64,000 bases of DNA, taken from the NCBI RefSeq assembly GCF_001905125.1, contig NZ_LWLE01000038.1, positions 213,320 through 277,319 on the forward strand, in the 5' to 3' direction. A program made the position numbers and the translations under genes. Positions 1 to 7,840 of this stretch are shown here, one piece after another (within the stretch, counting starts at the first letter, position 1; the number at the start of each line of letters is the position of its first letter). This DNA comes from Streptomyces sp. TSRI0281 (GTDB lineage Bacteria; Actinomycetota; Actinomycetes; Streptomycetales; Streptomycetaceae). The notes under the pieces were generated by a model. That model was given only the letters and a program-made list of their open reading frames with translations. It did no database searches and was not told the DNA's origin.

Positions 1-2223
1 GTGATCGTCTCCGAGCACCGGCCCGTGCCGCTCTGGCAGCACGTCATGGCCGGGCGCAAGATGTACGACCTCTTCGAGGAGGAGACCGACCACGGCGGCC
101 GCGGCGCCGGACGCCGTGAGGTCAACCCCGATCTCGTCCGGCTGGCCCGGATGGAGAATCAGCGCGGGTACAACCCGCGCGAGCGCCGCCGCGGCAAGAT
201 GGTGCGCGAGGCGGACCGTGAGCGCGAGCGGCGTCAGCGCAGCCGGATCTGGACGCCGGGCCGCCCCGAGGTCATCGACCGGCTGGACACCGAAGGGCTC
301 CTGCCCGCCATCACGTTCATCTTCAGCCGGGCCGGCTGCGAGGCCGCCGTACAGCAGTGTCTGCACGCCGGGCTGAGGCTCAATGACGAGGCCAAGCGCC
401 GCCTGGTGCGGGAGATCGTCGAGGAGCGGACCGCGTCCATCCCCGGCGAGGACCTCCATGTCCTCGGCTACTACGAATGGCTCGAAGGCCTGGAGCGGGG
501 CATCGCCGCACACCACGCGGGCATGCTGCCGACGTTCAAGGAGGTCGTCGAGGAGCTGTTCGTGCGCGGCCTCGTCAAGGCGGTCTTCGCCACCGAGACG
601 CTGGCACTCGGCATCAACATGCCGGCGCGCTCGGTGGTGCTGGAGAAGCTGGTCAAGTGGAACGGCGAGCAGCACGCCGACATCACTCCCGGCGAGTACA
701 CCCAGCTCACCGGCAGGGCCGGACGCCGGGGCATCGACGTCGAGGGCCACGCGGTGGTCCTGTGGCAGCGGGGGATGGACCCGACGGCGCTGGCGGGCCT
801 CGCGGGTACGCGTACGTATCCGCTGCGCTCCAGCTTCCGCCCCTCGTACAACATGGCGGTGAACCTGGTGCAGCAGTTCGGGCGGCACCGTTCGCGTGAG
901 CTGCTGGAGACCTCCTTCGCCCAGTTCCAGGCCGACCGGTCCGTCGTCGGGATCTCCCGGCAGGTCCAGCGGAACGAGGAGGGGCTGGAGGGCTACCGGG
1001 AGGGCATGACCTGCCATCTCGGCGACTTCGAGGAGTACGCGCGTATGCGGCGCGACCTCAAGGACCGGGAGACGGAGCTGGCCAAGCAGGGCGCCGCACA
1101 GCGGCGCGCCGCGGCCGCGGCGTCCCTGGAGAAGCTGAAGCCCGGTGACGTCATCCATGTGCCGACCGGCAAGTTCGCCGGGCTGGCGCTGGTGCTGGAT
1201 CCGGGGCTGCCGGCCGGGCGGGCCGACGGGCATCGCGGATTCGACCAGCACGACGGTCCGCGTCCGCTGGTGCTGACCGCCGAGCGGCAGGTCAAGCGGC
1301 TGGCGTCGATCGACTTCCCGGTGCCGGTGGAGGCGCTGGAGCGGATGCGTGTCCCGAAGTCGTTCAATCCGCGCTCGCCGCAGTCGCGCCGTGATCTGGC
1401 GTCCGCGCTGCGGACCAAGGCGGGGCACATCGAGCCGGAGCGGCACCGCAAGCAGCGGGCCGCGGCGGCCGACGACCGGGAGATCACCCGGCTGCGGACC
1501 GAACTGCGCGCGCATCCCTGCCACGGGTGCGACGAGCGGGAGGATCACGCCCGGTGGGCCGAGCGGTACCACCGGCTGCAACGCGACACCCGGCAGCTGG
1601 AGCACCGGATCGAGGGGCGGACGAACACGATCGCCCGGACCTTCGACCGGATCGTCGCGCTGCTCACCGAGCTGGACTACCTCCAGGGCAGCGAGGTCAC
1701 CGACAACGGCAGACGGCTCGCCCGGCTCTACGGTGAGCTGGACCTGCTCGCCAGCGAGTGCCTGCGGGAGGGTGTCTGGGAAGGGCTGAACCCCGCCGAA
1801 CTCGCCGCGTGTGTCTCGGCGTTGGTGTACGAGGCGCGGCAGGCGGACGACGCGGTGGCCCCCAAGCTGCCGTCCGGGCCCGCGAAGACCGCCATGGCCG
1901 AGATGGTCCGTATCTGGGGCCGGCTCGACGCCCTGGAGGAGGACTTCAAGATCAACCAGACCGAGGGCGTCGGACAGCGCGAGCCCGATCTCGGGTTCGC
2001 CTGGGCGGTCTATATGTGGGCCTCCGGGCACACGCTGGACGAGGTGCTGCGCGAGGCGGAGATGCCGGCGGGGGACTTCGTACGGTGGTGCAAGCAGGTG
2101 ATCGACGTGCTGGGGCAGGTCGCCGCCGCCGCTCCGCGGGACGGGAGTTCGGTGGCGAAGAACGCGCGCAAGGCCGTGGACGGGGTGCTGCGGGGCGTGG
2201 TGGCGTACAGCTCCGTGGGGTGA
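1..2223 (+). CDS. DEAD/DEAH-box RNA helicase (Mtr4/Ski2-like), 5' end cut by the window
   Basis: ATP-dependent RNA helicase of the superfamily 2 Ski2/Mtr4 type, probably acting in RNA processing or turnover. Only the C-terminal 740 residues are visible, and the N-terminal RecA domain with Walker A and DEVH boxes must lie before position 1. Seen here: the second RecA domain with motif IV (ITFIFSRAGCE near residue 104), motif V (FATETLALGINMPAR near 195-209) and motif VI (QLTGRAGRRG near 233-242), then the helical/arch region, and a C-terminal DSHCT-type domain over roughly the last 170 residues (ending RWCKQVIDVLGQV...). The first codon shown, GTG, is not the true start, because the helicase domain order requires upstream sequence. 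A strong hairpin follows the stop codon. The product class is confident, the exact substrate is not. Confidence 0.93.
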   Translation: MIVSEHRPVPLWQHVMAGRKMYDLFEEETDHGGRGAGRREVNPDLVRLARMENQRGYNPRERRRGKMVREADRERERRQRSRIWTPGRPEVIDRLDTEGLLPAITFIFSRAGCEAAVQQCLHAGLRLNDEAKRRLVREIVEERTASIPGEDLHVLGYYEWLEGLERGIAAHHAGMLPTFKEVVEELFVRGLVKAVFATETLALGINMPARSVVLEKLVKWNGEQHADITPGEYTQLTGRAGRRGIDVEGHAVVLWQRGMDPTALAGLAGTRTYPLRSSFRPSYNMAVNLVQQFGRHRSRELLETSFAQFQADRSVVGISRQVQRNEEGLEGYREGMTCHLGDFEEYARMRRDLKDRETELAKQGAAQRRAAAAASLEKLKPGDVIHVPTGKFAGLALVLDPGLPAGRADGHRGFDQHDGPRPLVLTAERQVKRLASIDFPVPVEALERMRVPKSFNPRSPQSRRDLASALRTKAGHIEPERHRKQRAAAADDREITRLRTELRAHPCHGCDEREDHARWAERYHRLQRDTRQLEHRIEGRTNTIARTFDRIVALLTELDYLQGSEVTDNGRRLARLYGELDLLASECLREGVWEGLNPAELAACVSALVYEARQADDAVAPKLPSGPAKTAMAEMVRIWGRLDALEEDFKINQTEGVGQREPDLGFAWAVYMWASGHTLDEVLREAEMPAGDFVRWCKQVIDVLGQVAAAAPRDGSSVAKNARKAVDGVLRGVVAYSSVG

Positions 2224-2228
2224 CCGTC

Positions 2229-2271
2229 GGACGGGGCGGGCAGGGGTGTTCCTCCTCTGCCCGCCCCGTCC
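2229..2271. terminator. Hairpin terminator between the helicase and monooxygenase genes
   Basis: A perfect 15-bp inverted repeat (2229-2243 with 2257-2271) with a 13-nt loop starts 5 nt after the helicase stop codon. It lies between convergent genes, so it can serve both directions. There is no U tract, as is common in Streptomyces. Confidence 0.75.
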
Positions 2272-2295
2272 CACGACCGGGTGCGGCGGGGCGGC

Positions 2296-3396
2296 TCAGG
2301 CCGCTTGCCTGGACGCGTCTCGTTTGGCCACTTCCTCGCGGACGAGAGGAATCACGAACCGGCCGAAGTCGATGGCGTCGTCCAGCAGGTCGTAGCCGCG
2401 GGCGGAGAGGATCTCCACGCCCAGGTCGTAGTAGTCGAGCAGCGCCTGCGCCACCGTTTCCGGTGTGCCCACCAGCGCCGTCGAGTTGCCCGCGCCACCC
2501 GTCTCGGCCGCGGTGGGTGTCCACAGCGCCCGGTCGTGGCGCTCGCTCTGCGCGGCCACTCTGAGCAGCCGCTGCGAACCGGAGTTCTCGGGGTTCGTCA
2601 ACGGGTGGCGGCGGGCCGGCGGGGCGCCGGCCCTGCGGGCCTTGATGCGGTCGAGCGTGCGATGCGCCTTCTCCCAGGCCAGTTCCTCGGTCGGCGCGAT
2701 GATCGGGCGGAAGGCGACCTGGATCTTCGGGACGTCGGTGCGGCCCGCGGCCTTCGCGGCGGCCTTCACGGACTCGATCTGTTCGGCGGTCTCGGCGAGC
2801 GGTTCGCCCCAGAGGCAGTAGATGTCGGCCTCGGCGCCCCCGGCCGCGTAGGCGGCGGCCGACGATCCGCCGAACGAGACGCGCGGATGCGGCTGTTGGA
2901 CCGGGAAGGTGTCGCTCACGAAGTCGTTGAACCGGTAGTGCGTGCCCTCGTGGTCGAAGGGCTCGTGCGAGGTCCAGGCCCTCTTGATGATCTGGATGGC
3001 CTCACGGGTACGCGCGTACCGCTCGTCCTTCGTGAGGAAGTCGCCCTCGCGCTGCTGCTCGTGGTCGTTCCCGCCGGTGATGAAGTGCACGGCGAGGCGT
3101 CCGTCGCTGATCCGGTCCAGGGTCGCGAAGGTCTTGGCCGCGAAGGTGGGGTACGAGACGTTGGGGCGGTGGGCCACCAGGATCTGCAGCGTCTCGGTCC
3201 GGGCGGCGATGTACGCGGCGGCGGGGGACGGGTCGGGGGAGCCCGAGCCGTAGGCGAACAGCACCCGGTCCCAGCCGTGGTCCTGGTGGGCGCGGGCCAG
3301 CTTGAGCGTGTACTCCTTGTCGAAGGACACCCCTGAGCGGGCGGTCACTTCGGAACCTTCATTGGTCGCTGCGATGCCGAGGAACTCGACGGGCAT
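2296..3396 (-). CDS. LLM-class flavin-dependent monooxygenase (alkanesulfonate monooxygenase-like)
   Basis: 366-residue TIM-barrel, FMNH2-dependent monooxygenase of the bacterial luciferase-like family. The N-terminus (MPVEFLGIAATNEGSE), the stretch DRISDGRLAVHFITGGND (near residues 92-109) and GGSSAAAYAAG resemble SsuD-type and related sulfonate or sulfone monooxygenases, which release sulfite from organosulfur compounds to supply sulfur. The start is the ATG at 3396. Sixty-six bases upstream ends a 25-residue Cys-containing leader peptide of the kind that precedes sulfur-assimilation genes in actinobacteria, which supports a sulfur role. No ssuABC transporter genes lie alongside. The substrate cannot be told from sequence; a role in oxidising another sulfur- or nitrogen-containing compound is possible. 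Confidence 0.85.
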   Translation of the reverse strand: MPVEFLGIAATNEGSEVTARSGVSFDKEYTLKLARAHQDHGWDRVLFAYGSGSPDPSPAAAYIAARTETLQILVAHRPNVSYPTFAAKTFATLDRISDGRLAVHFITGGNDHEQQREGDFLTKDERYARTREAIQIIKRAWTSHEPFDHEGTHYRFNDFVSDTFPVQQPHPRVSFGGSSAAAYAAGGAEADIYCLWGEPLAETAEQIESVKAAAKAAGRTDVPKIQVAFRPIIAPTEELAWEKAHRTLDRIKARRAGAPPARRHPLTNPENSGSQRLLRVAAQSERHDRALWTPTAAETGGAGNSTALVGTPETVAQALLDYYDLGVEILSARGYDLLDDAIDFGRFVIPLVREEVAKRDASRQAA

Positions 3397-3462
3397 GGCG
3401 AAGCCTCATCTCGTGCTGCGGTGGAAACCGGTCGTGTCGGGGAATGCCGTGACGTGGAGCGG

Positions 3463-3540
3463 TCAGGGACGACACGAGGAGGACCACACTCGACCGAAGT
3501 CGATGTGGTCACGGGTGACCAGCCGCAGCTGAGGGCGCAT
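3463..3540 (-). CDS. Short Cys-containing leader peptide (putative attenuator peptide)
   Basis: 25-codon reading frame starting ATG at 3540 and ending TGA at 3463, upstream of the flavin monooxygenase and on the same strand. The peptide has the pattern of actinobacterial leader peptides placed before sulfur-metabolism genes: a basic start (MRPQLRLVTRDHIDF), a central R-H/D-H-I/V-D block, then a Ser-rich tail with a single Cys three residues from the end (SSSCRP). In such leaders ribosome behaviour at the Cys codon is thought to sense cysteine supply. A GGGCGA sequence directly precedes the ATG, so the ribosome site is weak. It is too short for ordinary gene finding and is called by similarity of layout, not by a search. 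Confidence 0.6.
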   Translation of the reverse strand: MRPQLRLVTRDHIDFGRVWSSSCRP

Positions 3541-3704
3541 TCGCCCAGTGGAACAGGCGTGTTGGTGTCTCGTCAACCATGGGCCGGTGGACGGACCGGG
3601 CCGGTGGACGGACACGCCGCCCGCGGTGCGGGCAGGGGTGGTGGCCGCAGCCCTCGTCCGAGAGCCTGCGGCCACGACGGTCCCCCGCCCGTGGTGCGGC
3701 TCGG

Positions 3705-4145
3705 TCAGATCTTCCTGCGGCTCCTCGCCGCCGTTCCCGCGCAGATCAGTCCCAGCAGGACGGTCAGCCCACCGACGACGACGTTGTTGATGATGACCCC
3801 GGTGTCCGGGCTGCTGCCCACGATCCAGGTCGACACGATGATCCAGGCACCCATGGCGCACATGGCCCAGCTCAGGCCGTACATGCGCTCAGGCATGACG
3901 GAGAATCCCAGTGCCAGCACGGCGATGGCGATACCCATCACGAGGTTGTGCGTCACGAGCGCGGGCTGGCTCGCGGTGAAGTGGAGCACCCACGGCGAGA
4001 CGGCGCAGTACAGACCGACGAGGAATGCCGGTCCGTCCACCAACGCCACGTCGCGGCCACCGAGCATACGGTCGTACCGCTCGCGCATTTCGGGGACATC
4101 CGGGTGACCGGCCAGGTCACGCCGGGTGTGTGAGACGTTGCTCAT
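3705..4145 (-). CDS. SPW-repeat integral membrane protein
   Basis: 146-residue protein with two copies of the SPW-type unit: a clear SPWVLHF after helix 1 and a degenerate second unit around LSWAMCAMGAWIIVSTW. There are four predicted membrane helices (around GPAFLVGLYCAVSPWVL, ALVTHNLVMGIAIAVLALGF, YGLSWAMCAMGAWIIVSTWIV and VIINNVVVGGLTVLLGLIC) and a short basic tail. The function of SPW proteins is unknown. The start at 4145 is chosen because AAGGAG lies about 10 nt upstream; an ATG further upstream (4169) would overlap that site. It stands alone, with its own upstream region shared with the tail of the next gene. Confidence 0.8.
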   Translation of the reverse strand: MSNVSHTRRDLAGHPDVPEMRERYDRMLGGRDVALVDGPAFLVGLYCAVSPWVLHFTASQPALVTHNLVMGIAIAVLALGFSVMPERMYGLSWAMCAMGAWIIVSTWIVGSSPDTGVIINNVVVGGLTVLLGLICAGTAARSRRKI

Positions 4146-4253
4146 GAGTTTTCGTCTCCTTCGGTCCAACAGGCCCGACCGCTGTGGGGAGTGTGCGGAG
4201 AGTGCCTGCAGATACCATTCTGCTCTTATCTCTCCCTTATGCGTAGATTTATC

Positions 4254-5264
4254 TCACTGTGCGATCGGCGGATGTACGGTCATGGCCGTCGGACCCCGGT
4301 GTGGCACGGTCTTCTGGGCCGTCCAGTCGTTCAGCCGTTCCGCCAGCGACACCAGATCGTCGGTCCTCAGTACCCGGTCCCCGTACCCGGGCAGGGGGAC
4401 GTGCAGGGGCTCCGTCCAGCGTTCCGGGATCGCCCCGGTCCCGTACACCGCGCCCGCGAGGCCGCCCGTCACCGCCGCGACCGTGTCGGTGTCTCCGCCC
4501 ACGTCGACGGCCGCCACCAGCGCGCTCTCGAAGCAGTCCGTCGTGCGCAGCGCCCACAGCGCGGTGCCGAGGCACGGCCACACCGCTCCGTTGAACTCGG
4601 TCGCCCTGTCCGGGTGCCAGTCGGGCGCGAGGTTGGCGGCCCACCGCGCACGGTGATCCTCGTGTACGTGCTCCAGGGCGTCGGGCACGGCGGCGAGCGG
4701 GTCGCCGCCGGCCAGCGCCACCCGGACCAGTTCGTGGAAGAGGGCGGTACCTTCCCAGGCCGCCCGGTCACCATGCGTCAGCGCCGCGATCCGGCGGGCC
4801 GCGTCCATGGTCGCCGCTCGGCCCGCCCCCGAGAAGTACACCGCCGAGGTGGTGGCCCGCATCAGGCAACCGTTGCCCGCGGCCCGTCCGTTGACCTGGA
4901 AGTGCAGGGCGGCGGCCAGGTCCCAGGGCTCACCGCTCGTCAGGACCTCCTCGGTCTGCAGACCGATGTCCTTCGGGTCGCCCGCCGCCCACCGCCGGAA
5001 CCGGCCGAACATCTCCGGCAGGTCCAGGCCGCCGCACTCCAGCAGGGACTCCCCGACGAGGACCGCCATCTGCGTGTCGTCCGTCGCCTCGCCCGGATCC
5101 CAGCCGCCGCCCCCGCACATCGTGCCGACGCCGTCCGGGAAGCGGGCCGTGAACGCTCCGGCGGGGCCGAACTCGAACGGGGCCCCCAGCGCGTCGCCGG
5201 CCGCCGAGCCGACGACGGCGCCCGACACCCGGGCCGTGCGGGATACCTGATCCAGCGGGTTCAT
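4254..5264 (-). CDS. ADP-ribosylglycohydrolase (DraG/ARH family)
   Basis: 336-residue all-helical hydrolase of the ARH/DraG family, which removes ADP-ribose from proteins or small molecules using two metal ions. The family's acidic metal ligands are visible: GSAAGDALGAPFE near residue 17, the ATDDTQMA motif near 58-65 and the late GGDTDTVAAVTGGLAGA block. The start is the ATG at 5264 (MNPLDQVSRTARV). A TACCCT box lies at 5271-5276, six bases upstream, with no Shine-Dalgarno sequence, so the message is probably leaderless. No ADP-ribosyltransferase partner is adjacent. The target is unknown. Confidence 0.88.
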   Translation of the reverse strand: MNPLDQVSRTARVSGAVVGSAAGDALGAPFEFGPAGAFTARFPDGVGTMCGGGGWDPGEATDDTQMAVLVGESLLECGGLDLPEMFGRFRRWAAGDPKDIGLQTEEVLTSGEPWDLAAALHFQVNGRAAGNGCLMRATTSAVYFSGAGRAATMDAARRIAALTHGDRAAWEGTALFHELVRVALAGGDPLAAVPDALEHVHEDHRARWAANLAPDWHPDRATEFNGAVWPCLGTALWALRTTDCFESALVAAVDVGGDTDTVAAVTGGLAGAVYGTGAIPERWTEPLHVPLPGYGDRVLRTDDLVSLAERLNDWTAQKTVPHRGPTAMTVHPPIAQ

Positions 5265-5339
5265 CGGGCCAGGGTAGGGCGGGCGGCACGCGCCCGCTCG
5301 CATCGGGGGCCGTCACGGCTCGCACGAGCCGCTTCGGGA

Positions 5340-5984
5340 CTACTTCGGCGGCATCAGGACCGTGTCGATGATGTAGACCGTGGCGTTGGCGGTCGGCACA
5401 TTGCCGCAGACGACCTTCGAGGAGTCGTTCACCGTGTAGACCATCCCCGAACCGGACGTCGTCAGCCTGCTCTTCTCCAAGGTGTCGAAGGACCCGTTCT
5501 CCAACTGCTTCGGCGTCAGCTTCTCGCCCACCACGTGATAGGTGAGCACCTTGGTCAGCTCGGCCTTGTTCGCCAGCAGTTTGTCCAGGTCGGCCTTCGG
5601 GATCTTGGCGAAGGCCTCATTGGTCGGCGCGAACACCGTGATGTTCTGCGCGTTGTTCAGGGTGTCGACCAGACCCGCCTGCTTGACGGCGGTGACCAGC
5701 GTGGAGAGGTCCGGGTTGTTCGACGCGGCCGTGGCGACCGGGTCCTGCGCCATACCGGAGAACGAGCCCGCGCCGTCCTTCGGCACCGATGCGCACGCCG
5801 GGCCGAACGGCTCGTCCATGTTCATGGAGTCGCCGTCCGACGTGGCCGGTGACGATGCCGCGCTCGGCGTGGAACCGGCCGCGGAGTCCTTGGAGTCGTC
5901 GGAGGAACAGGCCGTCAGGGCCAGTGGCAGAACGGCTGCGGCGGACACGGCCACGGCGATGCGACGGAAGTGCAGGGTGTTCAT
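5340..5984 (-). CDS. Fasciclin (FAS1) domain lipoprotein, MPT70/MPT83-like
   Basis: 214-residue exported lipoprotein. The signal peptide ends in a lipobox (LALTACSS), followed by a Ser/Thr/Ala linker and one FAS1 domain (from about residue 80) with the family blocks ITVFAPTNEAFAKIP and LTYHVVGEKLT and a terminal ATVYIIDTVLMPP. Same domain family as the secreted mycobacterial antigens MPT70/MPT83, which belong to the SigK regulon. It lies 61 nt downstream of the molybdopterin oxidoreductase gene on the same strand and shows no SigK box of its own, so it is probably cotranscribed from the promoter at 7691-7718. The start at 5984 has AGGAG upstream. The role is unknown; perhaps surface adhesion or a redox partner of the oxidoreductase. 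Confidence 0.9.
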   Translation of the reverse strand: MNTLHFRRIAVAVSAAAVLPLALTACSSDDSKDSAAGSTPSAASSPATSDGDSMNMDEPFGPACASVPKDGAGSFSGMAQDPVATAASNNPDLSTLVTAVKQAGLVDTLNNAQNITVFAPTNEAFAKIPKADLDKLLANKAELTKVLTYHVVGEKLTPKQLENGSFDTLEKSRLTTSGSGMVYTVNDSSKVVCGNVPTANATVYIIDTVLMPPK

Positions 5985-6045
5985 GGTGTTCTCCTGGATG
6001 GGGTAGTGATCAATACGCTGTTCATGGGCGTTGGGTGACGAAGAG

Positions 6046-7683
6046 TCAGGACACGTTGACCACCACCGAATGCCAGCCGGTCGCACCGTTGGGGACGGTG
6101 CCGACCCGTTTGCCGGTCTGGGTGGCGCCGGTGCGGTCCGTGGCGCGGACCTCAAGGGTGTGGTTGCCGGACGTGGCCGGCCATTCCCACACCCACTGAC
6201 GCCAGGTGTCCCGGCTGTCCTCCGTGCCGAGGCGGGCGGTGTGCCACTCGCCGCCGTCCACCCGGACCTCCACCCGGTCGATGCCCCGGTGCTGGGCCCA
6301 GGCGACACCGGCGACGGGCACCGTGCCCGCCTTGGGTGACGCGAAGGGGCGCGGGGTGTCGATGCGCGATTCGGTCTTGATGGGACCCCGGCGCGACCAA
6401 CTGCGCTTGACCCAGTAGGCGTCGTAGTCGTCGAACGTCGTCAGCTCGATGTCCTGGATCCATTTGCAGGCCGACACATAGCCGTACAGCCCCGGCACGA
6501 GCATCCGGACCGGGAAACCGTGCGCGAAGGGCAGCGGCTCGCCGTTCATACCGAGCGTGAGGAGCGCGTCCCGCCCGTCCATGACGTCCTCGACCGGTGT
6601 GCCGATCGTCATGCCGTCCACCGAACGCGACACGATCTGGTCGGCGGGTCCGCCCCGCGACGGGGGCTTCACTCCGGCCTCGCGCAGTAGGTCGGCCAGT
6701 CGCACGCCGATCCAGCGGGCATTGCCGATGTAGGGCCCGCCGACTTCGTTGGACACACACGCCAGGGTGATGTCGCGCTCGATGATCTCCCGCGCCAGCA
6801 GGTCGCGGAAACTGACCGTGAGGGGACGGCCGACACCCTTGCCATGGATGCGCAGCCGCCACCGGTCGGCATCGACCTGGGGTACCACCAGAGCGGTGTC
6901 CACCCGGTAGAAGCTCTTGTTCGAGGTGATGAACGAGCTCACACCCCGGATGCCCAGATCGGCGCCGCGCGGGACGGCGGGCGCCGCCGAATCCGGCACC
7001 GGGAGGACGATCTCCGCGCGTGAGGCGGAGGCCCCGGCCTGTACGGACGCGGTGAGTCGCCGTCCCACCAGGCCCGCACCGGCCGAGGCCGCCGCGGCCG
7101 TGGTCGCCGCGATCACGAAACCGCGGCGGTCGAAGGAGCCCGGCGTCCCCCGGTCCGTCTCCCCAGCCGCGGGAGTCGGACCGGGAACCCGCGTGAGCCG
7201 CCCGATCAGGAGATACAGCACTCCCGCGGCCACCACGGCTCCCACCACCGAAGGCAGTGCGTCGCCCGGCCCGCCCTCCGGCCGGGTGGTCGCCGCCACC
7301 GCCCCGACCACGCCGAAGATCAGAACGGCCGCCGAACCGAGCCGCCGGTGCCGCAGCGCGAGCACCCCCACCGCCATGGCGAAGACCGCCAGCAGCACGA
7401 GGATGCCCAACTGGAGCACCAGCTTGTCGTTGGTGCCGAAATGCCGTACGGCGAAGTCCTTCAGCGCCGGGGGAGTGCGGTCGATGACCGCCCCGCCCAC
7501 CGCTGTGACCGGCCCCGCCTCGGGACGTACGGCAGCAGCGACCAGCTCGGCCACGCACAGGGCGCAGAACCCGGCGATCAGACCGCCGAGCGCGGCGAAG
7601 GCGGCACGCGCCCAGCGGGACCTGCGGGACCTGCGGGACCCGGAGGTGCCGTGCGTCCGCGAATCGTTCTGAACTTTCCTCAC
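6046..7683 (-). CDS. Membrane-anchored molybdopterin-dependent oxidoreductase (sulfite oxidase family)
   Basis: 545 residues. The N-terminal part has several membrane helices (AAFAALGGLIAGFCALCVAE, LVLQLGILVLLAVFAMAVGVL, and two more up to about residue 170). Next come a further hydrophobic segment, an extracytoplasmic sulfite-oxidase-type molybdopterin domain with the cofactor Cys in ITLACVSNEVGGPYIGNARW, and a C-terminal Mo-co dimerisation domain (VPVAGVAWAQHRGIDRVEVRVD). The start is GTG at 7683, only 7 nt downstream of a CCGAAT -10 box, so the transcript is predicted to be leaderless. It is divergent from the FAD oxidoreductase operon, and both promoters look SigK-type. The electron donor is unknown; oxidation of sulfite or repair of methionine sulfoxide on exported proteins are the precedents in the family. 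Confidence 0.88.
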   Translation of the reverse strand: MRKVQNDSRTHGTSGSRRSRRSRWARAAFAALGGLIAGFCALCVAELVAAAVRPEAGPVTAVGGAVIDRTPPALKDFAVRHFGTNDKLVLQLGILVLLAVFAMAVGVLALRHRRLGSAAVLIFGVVGAVAATTRPEGGPGDALPSVVGAVVAAGVLYLLIGRLTRVPGPTPAAGETDRGTPGSFDRRGFVIAATTAAAASAGAGLVGRRLTASVQAGASASRAEIVLPVPDSAAPAVPRGADLGIRGVSSFITSNKSFYRVDTALVVPQVDADRWRLRIHGKGVGRPLTVSFRDLLAREIIERDITLACVSNEVGGPYIGNARWIGVRLADLLREAGVKPPSRGGPADQIVSRSVDGMTIGTPVEDVMDGRDALLTLGMNGEPLPFAHGFPVRMLVPGLYGYVSACKWIQDIELTTFDDYDAYWVKRSWSRRGPIKTESRIDTPRPFASPKAGTVPVAGVAWAQHRGIDRVEVRVDGGEWHTARLGTEDSRDTWRQWVWEWPATSGNHTLEVRATDRTGATQTGKRVGTVPNGATGWHSVVVNVS

Positions 7684-7690
7684 GCCATGT

Positions 7691-7718
7691 ATTCGGCACG
7701 GGACGGCCCGTGGATTGG
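7691..7718 (-). promoter_or_regulatory. SigK-type promoter of the oxidoreductase-fasciclin unit
   Basis: Read on the minus strand: CCAATCC (7718-7712), 15 nt, CCGAAT (7696-7691), then 7 nt to the GTG start at 7683. It closely resembles the mycobacterial SigK consensus as I remember it (CCATCC and CCGAAT, about 16-17 nt apart). The same pair with the same spacing recurs before sigK and before the divergent operon. Confidence 0.75.
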
Positions 7719-7752
7719 TTATTCACCCGATCGGGTCAGAGCCGAAGACCGA

Positions 7753-7780
7753 CCAATCCGCCCCGGCCACGGCGACGAAT
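7753..7780 (+). promoter_or_regulatory. SigK-type promoter of the FAD oxidoreductase-DUF1365-methyltransferase-DUF1295 operon
   Basis: CCAATCC at 7753-7759, 15 nt, then ACGAAT at 7775-7780. This is the same -35 and spacer as the two other copies in this locus, with one change in the -10. A start site near 7787 would leave a leader of about 54 nt before the ATG at 7841. Confidence 0.7.
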
Positions 7781-7840
7781 CAACGGAAAGGGGCCCCCAA
7801 CAGCGCCCCGGCCGGCGAAGAAGGACCCGAGGAGCAGGCA

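Noticed and set aside
4191..5852. A 553-codon plus-strand frame opposite the ADP-ribosylglycohydrolase and fasciclin genes
   Set aside because: Arg/Gly/Pro-rich without domain motifs, no ribosome site; the minus-strand genes explain the region.
7712..7780. CCAATCC pairs considered as a regulator's inverted repeat
   Set aside because: GGATTGG (7712-7718) and CCAATCC (7753-7759) do face each other, but the same box with the same 15-nt distance to CGAAT also occurs alone before sigK, so two divergent sigma-dependent promoters explain them better.
7715..7840. Longer start of the FAD oxidoreductase
   Set aside because: The extension is low complexity and would place the start inside the SigK -35/-10 region; ATG 7841 has a good ribosome site.
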